Assembly (NCBI GenBank): GCA_000231825.2
Contig: AFXF02001876.1
Coordinates: 1 to 53,563 of the forward strand
Length of the DNA: 53,563 nt
Origin: Tetrahymena elliotti 4EA
Lineage: Eukaryota; Ciliophora; Oligohymenophorea; Hymenostomatida; Tetrahymenidae
Direction: 5' to 3'
Shown here: in pieces, positions 38,445-49,238 of the stretch
How positions within the stretch are numbered: position 1 is the first letter of the stretch
Layout: the number at the start of each line of letters is the position of its first letter
Program-made: the position numbers and the translations under genes
The notes under the pieces: model-generated
Told to the model about the DNA's origin: nothing
The model's input: the letters and a program-made list of their open reading frames with translations, nothing else
Databases searched by the model: none

Positions 38445-40929
38445 ATGAAAAACAGCTTTGATAAAGATTTAGCTGAATATTAAGGAGATCTAAAAAAGTA
38501 ATTGCTAGATTAAAAAAATTAATAAAAAAATTAAATTGATTTTACTGAAAAGACTTAAGGATATGATTTTCCAATATTTAATACCTCTTCTCAGCAAGAA
38601 AATTAACATTTTTAACTTTCAATTTAAGATGATATAAGCAGATAGATTGAAGTTTATTCTTCTAGTTTAAAAAATTCTTATGATCAAGATAACCAATGCA
38701 ACCAAATAAATAGTTAAAATAGAGCATCAATAGAAAATAATATTTCAAATGAAGATAGAACATTGACTTAAGGAGAAATAATATAATAAATATTATAAAA
38801 TAGTAAAGATAATAAGTAGCAGTAGTAAAGAAATATAATTCCTAGAACAAAAACAGAGGGATTAGCTGATAATAGATAATAAAATATCAATTAATTATTT
38901 TATTCTTCAGATGTTAAATAAAAAAAAAATTAAACGTCTTTGATTGGTGGAAGTGATGGTAAGCAAAGCAGGCAATTCAGTATTGAAAGTTTTTTACAAG
39001 GCAAAATTAGCAATATTAATGATTCTAAGCAAAGAATATAATAAATAAATGATGAATTAATAAAAAAAATGTATACTTATGACAATAATTAACCAACTGA
39101 ATAGGAGTTCTTAAAAAAACTTTATTTAAACTCTTAATTTCTCAAGTTTATCATGGAAGATACTAAAAAAAATGCAAGAAAAAATCAAGAATAAATGAAT
39201 TAATAAATTTTAAGAAATAGTAATGAAAATAATATTATATAAGTAGAAGTTGCTCCGAGCTAGCTAGAGCAATAATTTTAATTGCAAGAATATTAAGATG
39301 AATAAAACGGTGAAAGAGATAAATTAATAGAATCTGCAACAAATGAAAAAAATATTTAACTAAACTAACTTCTTTCCTTTAAAGATGAAATAAAATATCA
39401 ATTTAAAAAAATACATTTTAATGTTGATATTGTTTAAATTCGGAAAAAATTTAGGAAAAAAATATTTATTTATATTGTTTGTGCAACCTTTTTTTAGTTC
39501 TTTGTTGATAATCTTATTAATTAAATAGAATAGGTTGTAGGGTAAGCTATGTATACCTAAGAAGGTCAACCTTTTAACTATCAAAGTTTAAGCACTAATG
39601 TAACTCTTTATTTTGCTATTTTTAATGTTGCTTTCTTTCCTTTACTTATGGGATTTATTATTGATCAAATTTATAGCTCAATTGTTATGTTACTATGCCT
39701 TATTGTAATGTTTATAGGAAGAATATTAACATTATATAGTATATTGATGTAAACATATCAAGCTCGTGTACTAGCTCAATTCTTCTATACGTTTGGCGAT
39801 TCTGGATTTTATTTAACATCTATTTATTGTATTTATTTTTACTATTATGATCCAAATAATACTAAAAAGTTTGTTTTAAAGCTCACAAAATATCTTGGAT
39901 TAGGTTGCTCTCTTCCAAGAAATTTATCTGCCATTCCTATTATATTTATTTACTAAGCAAGCTAAAACTTAGATACATCTATCTCCTAATAAGAATATAA
40001 TGAAGAAGTAAAAAAATACATGCCATTCCTATTTGATTATCCGCAGAAACAAATAGTTTTCTCACTTATAACTGCACTTAGTTTTTTAACTGTTTTCTTT
40101 GGGCTTAAAGCATTAAAATTAGATAAATTAGCCCATGACTAAATGTCAGAAAAAAATTTTAATTATATAAATAATCCTTTGTTCAAAGCAGATATTGATG
40201 ATATAATAAAGAATATATTTAAAAACTTGAAATTTATTGGAGTTATTTTTGCTGGAGGAATAATATATGGTTTGACTTCTTAAAACATTATTTTTAATGT
40301 AAACAAAACAATCTACAATTAAGTAAATGGTAGTCGTAGTAATTAACCACCAAATATGACACTTTTTATAATAGTATAAGGTAAATTTTAACTTTTTGAT
40401 AAATTTAATTAATTATAAATTTTTTTTAAAAAAAGGACATGAACTTATCTACATTATTTTTATATGGTATTTTGGTAAAATTATATCTAAAAAATTCTTT
40501 AAAAAGTATGAAATATGGAAGTATAGTGCTACTGCTTGTCTAGTATATTATGTTATTTAGCTAATTTTAACCTTTGTCTCCTAAGTTTCTAATTATAATC
40601 TAAGTTTTTTTATCCTTGTGATTATGTTTATCATTAACATCTTCTCTGGAATTTCTTTTTCTACAAATGTTTTATGTGTCGATTCAATTTTAGCTAAAAA
40701 TATTGATAGATCATGCATAGGTTTTGCATATTCGATTATGAATGTCTTTAAGAAACTTTTTGAGCTCTTAGGAGATCTTTCTCTTGACTTACATTACACT
40801 AAAGATTTACCTATTATAACTGTTATTGGAAGTGTAATAGGACTCATGATAATATTTTACATAGCTATGAAATCTAAATAAAATGAAGAGATAAATTAAT
40901 AAGATATCTAATTAGACTTAATTGAATGA
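38445..40929 (+). CDS. MFS-like 12-TM transporter with long Q/N-rich N-terminus
   Basis: It starts at the ATG at 38445 (MKNSFDKDLAEYQGDLKK) and ends DIQLDLIE at TGA 40927-40929. The first 315 or so residues are polar, Gln/Asn/Ser-rich and predicted disordered. About twelve hydrophobic segments follow from 39450 on, among them IFIYIVCATFFQFFVDNLI, LYFAIFNVAFFPLLMGFIID, VMLLCLIVMFIGRILTLYSI, AGGIIYGLTSQNIIF, FILVIMFIINIFSGISF and ITVIGSVIGLMIIFYIAM. The 6+6 layout with a cytosolic loop near 40140-40230, and an Arg-containing TM4 (ARVLAQFFYTFGDSGFYL), fits the major facilitator superfamily. It somewhat resembles MFSD1-type proteins, whose substrates include dipeptides, but the match is not strong enough for a substrate call. 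One intron is clear at about 40380-40436. Confidence 0.78.
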
Positions 40930-41540
40930 ATAAATTTTTGGCTAATTTAATTTTTAAATATATTTATCAATTTCAATTTCAATTTATTGTAAAAAAAATT
41001 AATTTACTTTTCTCTGTTGTGCCTTCTAACTTCTTTTATATATATATATATATTTATCTTTCTTGTTGCACCAAGCATTCCTTATCTTTAAATCTTGTTT
41101 ATTTTTTTATCTTTAGTTACCAAAATTGATTTTATAATTTTTTGCTTTCAAAAGATATATTATTTACTCTATTTATTTAAATTTTAGATCAAAAAATAAT
41201 CTTTTTACTCCTAAAACGAAATACACAACAAGCTTTAAAATTTTCTATTAATAAGCAGAAATACTTAGTTTTTTGGTAATACAAACAATTAAATATTATT
41301 GATTTGTATTTATTTATTTGAGAAAAACCAAATAAAATGAAAAAGTGTTTTCAGAATGAGATGAAGAAAAAAAATGCAAATGAATGAAAAAAGATATTAG
41401 TATTGAAAAAGTAATTTTTTTAATTAAATTTAAATTTACAAAGACAAAATACTGAGTGAATTTTAATTGAAAATTCTTTAAAATAATTAAAATTTTTTTC
41501 AAACTGCCAATAATAAAAATAATTAATTAAGTTTATTTAT
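40930..41540. other. Convergent intergenic region
   Basis: Facing 3' flanks of the transporter and TOP3B genes. It contains a (TA)n run at about 41037-41056 and otherwise only A/T-rich sequence. The frames here are short and unsupported. Confidence 0.5.
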
Positions 41541-44500
41541 TCACTATCTCTTTCTTCTTCTTTGTTATCTTCTTTTTCTAGGTTCACAGTACTCCACTAC
41601 ATGGCATTCCTTTTTAAGCTCTCCATCACAAAACAAGCAAACATCAACAAAATCTGTTTTAGAAAATTTAATTATCTTAACTTATTTTTCTTTTTCTTTA
41701 TCTTTATCTATTGGTAAATCTTCTTTTATAATATGCTTGAAAGAAATTAGCTAACTTTAACATTTTTCACATTTCTTTTCTTTATTAACTTTGAGATCTT
41801 TATTTTGTATGGGAAGACTCCATTAAGTCCAACATTCATTACACATTGCTGCAAGCTTTTAAGCTACTTATGGCTCAATAACAATATCACCAATTTTACA
41901 AACTTAGCATTCTTTTAAAAACTAATATAGAAAATCAAATTAACTTTAATGTGTAAATTTTAAATAAAATACCCTTGAATTCATTGAAAGTTTGCATTCT
42001 TCATTAGTGCAAATAGAGCATGTAACTTGATCGCTCTCCATATTAGGAGATTCTGTGTAACATTTTGGACAAACTTCAAAAGAAACATTAGGAGTATGTA
42101 AAGATGTGAAAAATATGACTTAGTATTTGTCATAAGGGCATTTCTTTTTAAATAATTTTAATGTTAAAATTAAATAGAACATATTATTTATTAAATAAAT
42201 AAATACCTTTTCTCCAGCTAATCTGAATTTACCATTTGTAGGGATAGATAATGAAACATCGCATTTTTCGCAGATAATTTTGCCAGCTCTTTCAATTATT
42301 TTCATAAATCTATTGCAAACACCGCATTTGCTAAAGGGCTTAGCTGCTTCGAGAGTATCTTCAATAGTTGCTTTTTTAAAAATTAAAAATTAACAAAAAA
42401 TAAAAAGTAAATAAAAAGTACTGCAAAATTAACCAAATAAGTTATCAATTTTCAAGATATTTTCAACGAATGTGATATATTTTGCTTAGAATATTCTCAT
42501 AGAATCATTTATGACATCTGAGAATTACTTACTGCCTTTAGCAATTGAGTCAACCATATTTTCAATCTTTGATCTAATTTGAGGTTTAACTAATTCAGGA
42601 TCTATTTTTTAATACCCATGAACAAGTGATCTACCTAACTCAGTAGGAATTAAAGCTCTGTTAGAACCATTTATTTACACATAGTTACGATTTACAATAT
42701 TTTAAATATGAGTAGCCATTGAAGCATCAGTACCAATACTATTTTTTTCCATCAAAGAGATTAGCTCTGATTCAGTAATATAGCCTGGGGCACTTGTGTA
42801 TTCTTATTCTTAATTCACACTTGTCACTTTAAGTTACTTTCCTTAATAAATTTAACGATTTTATGATTATTAATAAAACACTTATGAATTATTATCAATT
42901 AAAAATAAATATAAAAAATAAAAGCATTTACCTTGTTGTAAATTTGAAGCTATTGTATTCTCACCTAAGCTTACATTATCTTAAACTTCTGTAAAACCTT
43001 TGTTCACCATTTATATCCCTCTTGCAATAAAGTTATGTCCAGAAATATTTCCTTAGATCACAATTTTCTTGTATTTGCAATCTTCACTTAAACTTGCTAC
43101 AAAATGCTTAGATATATAATCATATAATTTTCTTTCATCTCCACTTAGAGAGTTAGGATAATTTGTAGTTGGAGTAATAGGAGGATGATCACCCATATCA
43201 ACACCAGTTCTTGGTTGCTTATAATCTATTTTATATAATTATTGATATTTAACAATGAAATAAAATAACTTTTTCAAAATATTAATAAAAAGTATTTAGA
43301 GACAAACCTTGTAATAAATTTGAGGCAAACTTTCCGTAATCACTATCTTATTGTAAGGAATTTAATATTTCTCTGAACTAGAAAGCCTTAGGATATGCAG
43401 TTGATTCAGTACGAGGATAAGTGATGTATCCATTTAAATAAAGTCTTTCAGCAACATGCATAGTTTCCATAGGGCTCATATGTAAATAGCTTGAAGCAAC
43501 CTTTAACAACTAAACAGTATTAAGACCTTCTGGACGCTACTTAGTACCAAAGTCGGAGGAAACTGAAGTGATTTGGATATGCTACTGATTTAGTACATCT
43601 TTAAAAATCTATTATATCATAAATCATAAATTGGTGAACTCATTTTTCAAATATTAATTTTTTTACTTTATTTGACTCTCCTTAATCATAAATATGACCT
43701 CTATCACAGTATGAAACAATTTCAATGCCATCATCTGTAACAAATGTAGCTTTAATTCTGTAATATAAACGAGGTTTAAAGTTTTTAATTTCATCCTCCC
43801 TCTCTACACAAAATCCTAATGTAGGAGTCTAGCAAGGACCAAATGATATAATATTTTCATTTAATTCAGGGTATCTATTACGGAAAAATAGAGTTTGGTA
43901 TCTAGTAAATGCAGCGCCTTTTTTAATTAAGGGAATGTTTTTAAAATTTTACTTTTTTAAAGTTAGGCAAAATATTTACCTATTTTAAGATCAATAATTT
44001 AACGAGCATCAACTGCTTTTGATTCATTCATATTGGGAGGATCTCTTACGTTTTTAAAAGCCTAAACTAAATCTTGTTTTGTCAGAGATGAGAATTTGGC
44101 TCTTAAAATTTATTATGTGTTTTACTCCTTGCACATGTATGTTTCACAAATTGATTTGACTTCAAAGCAGATATTTTCACCTTCTCTATCATTATCTAAC
44201 CATAAAATTAAATAAGAAGCATCTTGAGCTTCCTTTTCTAAATGTTTAACTACACCCTAACTAGGATTAGCATCAACTTTAATTGTTCTTGCAGAAAACA
44301 AGTTAATGGGATTGACTTTATTCCATTGATCATATTCTTTTTGAAAATCTAAAGAGTAAACATGACCTGCAACACTAGTTACCTTTTTTTAAAATAAATT
44401 ACATATTGAATTGAATAAATTAATATTATGGTACTTTGAGTAAAACTCTGTTTCCTTTGAATTATCCTTCAAACTCATGTACTGGTAAATACTTACTATA

Positions 44501-46237
44501 TCCCTTTCCAGATCTGGCAGTACCATTAGAGAGAGCATCTGCAATAGATTTGGCTATAGATGGTTTTTCAGCAACCATAAGAACTTTTTGAAGACCTCCT
44601 CTTCTTTAGCCATTATACTTATTTTATGTGTAGTGATAGTAAGCATCTTCTTTCAAATAAAATGTTTAATTCTCATTAATATATTTTTTGGGGTCAGAAC
44701 CCCATTCATTTGAAACTTCTTATTTTTCTTATTCCTTTTATCTTGCAGTCTTTCCTTTAAAATTACCTTATCTATTATCGTAATTATATTTGCTTTCTTC
44801 TTGATACTATTGTTGTTAATTATTTTATTAATTATCTCCCCTTTAATAGTTTGTTTATGACTGATTCTCATTTTGCTAAAAATATTATGTTTTTTCTTAT
44901 TTTTGTTCATATTTTTGTACATATTACTAATTGTTGTTGTTGCTATTTTAATTATTATTGGTTTAATTTCTAGAAACATACTCTTACTTTTAATATTCAT
45001 TTCTTTATTTTTTCTATGTATATTATTATTCTTATTAGTTTGAACTTGAATTATTTTGTTAGCTTTGATTTTACTCAGAAGTAGAAATTTATTCTTCATA
45101 CACAACTTAATTTTACTTTTTGTTTCTTTTGTTTTATTGCTAATCTTTTTAAACGTATTCTTACTAATTTTATTAAACTTTATTCTTAGGAGCATAGACA
45201 TTTTGCTCACTTTATTAATCTAAGCTTGCTTTAGAAACATAAATTTCTTTAGTGTAATTTTAAGAATTGCTAGATTATTTTTGAACATATTCTACCTTCT
45301 ATTCTTAAAGCTATAAACTCTTTTTAGCAACATACTCTTCTTTCTATTTATATTAATTATTTCTATTATTTTAGTTTCCTTTTTATTCATTATAGTTATC
45401 AACTACTTTTTCAACAAAAACTTAATTAATATTTTGATTCACTTGTGTTTTATTGTTACTTTATTATTTATTGTTTTGCTGTTGATAATTCTATTCTTAT
45501 TATTAATTTTTTGGTTAATAGACTTCCTATTACTTTTTGACCTCATACTATTGATAATTTTATTGATTTCTTTCATTTTATTACTTTTATTGATTACCTT
45601 TATTATTATTGTTATATTTATTTCCTCTGTTATAATCGTCATAATCATCATCATACTCATCTACATCATTCTTCAAAATTCTTTAGAATTCTTATTGCTT
45701 GTTCTCATTCTAATCTCTTTGAGAATTATTATTCTTTTACCTATTACCTCTAGTCTTATTACCATTGTTCTCATGATCATTTCTGTAGTTCTATTGCCTA
45801 TCATTGAAATTATTAGAATTTTATTCATATCTAACACTTTATTGATTGTCTTAATTTTAATTATTCTTTTAGACATATTCCTAATATGTGTTTTGATTTT
45901 GTTATTGGTTTTTAGCTTCATATTAAATGCTTTACTCTTTTCTTTCATAAGCACCTTAATTATTTCTGTTATCTCTCTTTTCATACTGCTATTTATTGTT
46001 TTGTCTATCTTGGTATCTTTGAGATTACTTATTATTTTAACTATTATGACTATTATTAGAAGATTAATTTTACTACTAATCTCCTTCATAGTAAAATCCT
46101 AATAGATCATTCATCCCATTTACAGTAACCTTATTATTGTTTTCATAATTGATCTATTTTTAAGGCTTTTTCTACTTTTATTGAGATTCTTCTACCTAAG
46201 AACCTAAAGAAGGAAATTCTCTGTCTTATCTACTCAT
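41541..46237 (-). CDS. TOP3B: DNA/RNA topoisomerase III-beta with long Q/N-rich N-terminal extension
   Basis: A type IA topoisomerase; animal TOP3B relaxes DNA and also acts on RNA with TDRD3. It starts at the ATG at 46237 ([20 protein letters not shown]). The first 550 or so residues (46237-44586) are one open frame, Q/N-rich, with a recurring [E/Q]YVx[K/R] motif. The Toprim domain begins [19 protein letters not shown], with its acidic site [16 protein letters not shown] near 44190. The catalytic Tyr lies in [18 protein letters not shown] (43388-43432). [20 protein letters not shown] follows near 42750. The C-terminal zinc ribbons (42340-41560) match the TOP3B arrangement rather than TOP3[47 protein letters not shown] and [14 protein letters not shown], then CQVCKIGD and MCNECWTQW. 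The basic tail (RKRRQQRRRKRQ) ends at TGA 41543-41541, where animal TOP3B has an RGG box. Introns interrupt only the catalytic and zinc parts. Confidence 0.9.
44586..46237 (-). other. Prion-like Q/N-rich extension of TOP3B with repeated [E/Q]YVx[K/R] motif
   Basis: This is the exon part coding residues 1 to about 550 of TOP3B. Gln (mostly TAA/TAG) and Asn dominate, with interspersed Tyr, Arg and Glu. The motif EYVxK/R or a close variant occurs at 45866-45880 (EYVQK), 45323-45337 (EYVAK), 45278-45292 (EYVQK), 45230-45244 (IYVSK), 45146-45160 (EYVQK), 44969-44983 (EYVSR) and 44912-44926 (QYVQK), with a weaker VYAPK near 45195. A less simple segment, [20 protein letters not shown], lies near the start. 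The initial REFPSLG also stands out as a short conserved-looking motif. Confidence 0.8.
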
Positions 46238-46991
46238 AATCCTTTTCTAATTATTGTGTCTATTAATTATAATTTAATTTATTTAATATTTTAATATTAA
46301 TTGAATATCTACATATATTCTATAAAATTATAATATAATAATATCAACTAAATAATAAATGATAAAATACTTATTCTCTATTAATTTAAAATTAAAAAAA
46401 TAAATCCTTAATAATCTTTTTAAACTGTAAAATACATTAAAAATATATAATTTCATTAGATACTAACTAAATGATAATTTTTTCATGAATAAATAATTGT
46501 ATTAACTCTTCTCAATGAGAAAATAATAGAGATTCTAGCTAAAAGTGATAGAAAAGGATATTTTCTATGACTAAGTTGATTGTTTATATTTGGATTTACC
46601 ACTAGTTGATATTTTAAAGAATATCATGATTTAGGATTAATAGACCATATCAATATTAATGAATTTATTATATAAAAAGAAGAATAATTATTGAATATAA
46701 AGTTTTTTATTTAATTTATACAAATATTATTATTAGCTTTTTTAATTAAAAATTAATTTAGAATTTATAGTTATTATTATTATTATGATTATTCTCAATT
46801 TTCTCTTTATTAATGTTTATTTTTACTAGGTTTTTGCTATTTAATATTTGAATATATATTAAGAATATTTTTTATTGTGATAAAAAAAATGATTAACTCT
46901 ATTGGTTTCTTAAATATTATTACTTTCTTTTTTGCAATTTTTGCTGATTAAATGCATTTATTAAACTAGTTTTTTTGTTAACATCTGGTTT
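46238..46991. other. Spacer between MOB4 and TOP3B
   Basis: A/T-rich spacer that should carry the TOP3B promoter. No exon or RNA gene was supported. Confidence 0.5.
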
Positions 46992-47947
46992 TCAATTATT
47001 TTCTTTAATATTTAACTCACTTTGTGGAATAGTTAATAACTTTGGAGCCATCATATCAAATTTAAGAGCATATTCTGTAAATCTACTACAAAGATACATT
47101 TCTTTCTGTTATTAAATTAGGGTGATTTAATATTATTAATATTTTCAAATATAATCTAAATTGCAAAAGTCTAAAATATTTTACTTCAAAATCTAAAAAA
47201 GCCTATCTATGATTGTAGTAAGTATGAGTGAATAATCTATATAATCTTCTAACTATAGGGGCTAGATTTTTTACAGCACTTTGAGGTATTGAAACTCTGT
47301 AATTGTAAATAATATTTGTAAAATATAAAATTAGAAGTCCATTTGTAAATATTTTTTACCTGCTATTGTAATTTTTAATGTTTTATAAAATTGAAGTTGA
47401 TTAATCTAAATTATGAATCATGTAATCTATAGCAGAGCACTATTTAAATTATAAAATATTTTTAATATTTATCCTAGTCAAATTTATTTAGATTTGTACC
47501 TCTTGAGGTGTTTTGTGAGCTGCACATAAATATAACCAATCATCAGCTGCTTTCATTTTTGGGCAAGTTTAACTTGTGCATACACCCTTTAATTAAGTAG
47601 CTAGTAGATTTAATTCTAAGATGAATTATCTTAAATGCTCATATTACCAAACATTTATATCAACATCTTTAGGTGGTTCACAAATTTTTTATACATTTGA
47701 AGGATCATTACCTTTTTTTATTAAAAATACAATAAGTTTTGTTAATTTAAGTAATTATCATTAAGCAATAAGTAAATTACGAATAAGTTCTTGAATATAT
47801 TCTTAAACAGCTAAAGGACCTTGCATGTTAGAAACATCTTCAATATCCCTTTTTAATAATTTCTTTTACTATATTTTGCATTGTTAGTTGAATAAAATAC
47901 CAAGCCCATAGATCAGCTTAGCGGGTTCCTGGCTTGTTTCTTCTCAT
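46992..47947 (-). CDS. MOB4: MOB4/phocein-like STRIPAK subunit
   Basis: A MOB-family adaptor. Phocein is a stable subunit of STRIPAK, the PP2A-kinase complex that restrains Hippo-type signalling and acts in vesicle traffic. It starts at the ATG at 47947 (MRRNKPGTRQADLWAW), which aligns with the phocein N-terminus (RRNRPGT...). An intron at 47849-47900 splits the Trp codon. Next comes DIEDVSNMQGPLAVQEYIQE, then an intron of about 80 bp near 47722-47800, then EPPKDVDINVWQYEHLRQF. The zinc-site core is GVCTSQTCPKMKAADDWLYL, then CAAHKTPQE. The C-terminal helical part has LYRLFTHTYYNHRQ-like text near 47210-47260 and ends EMYLCSRFTEYALKFDMM, then LTIPQSELNIKENN at TGA 46994-46992. The Cys pair and nearby His fit the MOB zinc site. 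The TCPKM...CAAHKTP wording separates it from MOB1/2/3. Confidence 0.9.
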
Positions 47948-49238
47948 AAAATACCTTTTAAATTAAGTAGATTTAATAGCTTTTTTTTAAAATTATTAAA
48001 CACAATTGAAATTTCAAAAATATAAATGAAATTTGATGAATTAAATCTTAGTCAAGGGACTTATCTATTAACATTCATTAATTATTAAACTAATTGAAAA
48101 AAACCTAAATTAATTAATAAAAATTTTTGAAATTTTTAAAATACAAATTATTAGAAAATTTCATAATTAAATTTTTTTAAATAAAATTATAAAATAAAAG
48201 AAATCAAAAGGGAAAAACCCTTTTTCAAGAGCTCTCCTCCCCAAAATTAGAATCTGAGAAAATGACATTTAAGTTTTTAACAATTCTTCAAGTTTTTTAA
48301 ACAAATGTGAATAATCCATCTCTCTAAAATAGCAACTAAATAGTGCTAGGAATTACGCATATGCCTAACCCTTCCTGAGTTTTTAAAAGAAATTAAGTTT
48401 TTAATCATTTCGATTTCCACTTTTTAATGTCAACTATTATTTTTCTCAGATACTAAACCAAAAAAACAAGATAAAGTTTTTGAAAATTTCTCTTCACTCA
48501 CAAAAAAAAATGTAATGAAGCTTTATTTCAATAAACTATCTTTGTTTGGAGGATCTCACATCTTCAAAATGTCTTGTATGCAATACCTATGCTGATAGCT
48601 AAAATTAGTATGCTGAAAATCTGCCCTAAAAATCAGACCAAGGCTGCTAAAGTAATAAGCATTTGTAGAGGCATCTCTTCCCTAATTTAAACTATATTTA
48701 AATATATAAAAAGTATTTTTTAAAATATAGGAAGCCTTTTGTACTGCCATTCGCCTAGCTTAGATTTAATTTTTAAAAAAAACAAACAAAATAAACAAAA
48801 TATTAATAAAATAAGAAAAATAAAAAAATTAGATAAATAAATAATTAAATAAATTAATAATTAAAAAGACAAAAACAATATATAAAACCATCCATAAAAA
48901 TAAAAATAAATAATATGAATTAAAAAATTATTCGCTAACAAGCCCTATTTTAGCAGTTGGAAATTATTTTGTCATTTAAAGTTATTTAACACAAAATTTA
49001 AATTTGATAAATGGAAGAAAAATATAAATAAATATTTATTTTTAACTTTTTGAGAAAGTAAATTAATTTATTAATTTTTTGTTTACACTTTTTTTTTGAA
49101 AATAAACTAAAAACATAAGAAAATAAATGGAGGATAAATACACTCAAATATAATTTATATAATACACTATTAACAAGATTAAATTATTTTTATTATTTTA
49201 TTTTCAATAATTAGAGGAAAAATTGATTAAGAGAAGAA
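47948..49238. other. Spacer containing a G+C-raised block and an A-rich tract
   Basis: The region next to MOB4 (47948-48200) is plain A/T-rich sequence. A block of distinctly higher G+C follows (48230-48770, listed separately), then a purine-rich, nearly pure A/T tract (48770-48930). A short palindrome (aaaagggaaaaacccttttt) sits near 48207. Confidence 0.5.
48230..48770. other. G+C-raised block: possible decayed gene, unrecognised exons or ncRNA
   Basis: This block has clearly more G and C than any other intergenic stretch here. On the plus strand one frame reads KTLFQELSSPKLESEKMTFK and continues to a TGA near 48377. Another frame, open from about 48510, reads LTSSKCLVCNTYADSQNQYA, then ENLPQKSDQGCQ, with a CX2C pair and no ATG. 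On the minus strand a 64-codon frame runs from 48750 to 48556. The frames look protein-like but cannot be joined with confidence, so it may be a pseudogene, exons of an unrecognised gene, or a structured RNA. Confidence 0.35.

Noticed and set aside
44653..46089. Minus-strand Lys/Asn/Ile-rich frames (44653-45210, 45439-45660, 45673-46089)
   Set aside because: They are alternative frames of the TOP3B extension. Only the code-6 frame runs continuously from the ATG at 46237 into the Toprim domain.
45434..46102. A 222-codon plus-strand frame, extremely hydrophobic (Leu/Ile-rich), like a polytopic membrane protein
   Set aside because: It is the antisense of the TOP3B Q/N-rich extension. Complements of Gln/Asn codons give Leu/Ile/Val, so the hydrophobicity is an artefact.
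48556..48700. A minus-strand frame with two internal TGAs that reads like a membrane protein if TGA were Trp, suggesting a mitochondrial insertion
   Set aside because: It is antisense to a Q-rich plus frame, which explains the hydrophobic look. The span is too short to support a mitochondrial origin.
48556..48750. A 64-codon minus-strand frame beginning MAVQKASYIL
   Set aside because: With TGA as the only stop in such A/T-rich DNA, frames of this length are expected by chance, and competing plus-strand frames look equally protein-like. It was kept only as part of the G+C-raised block.
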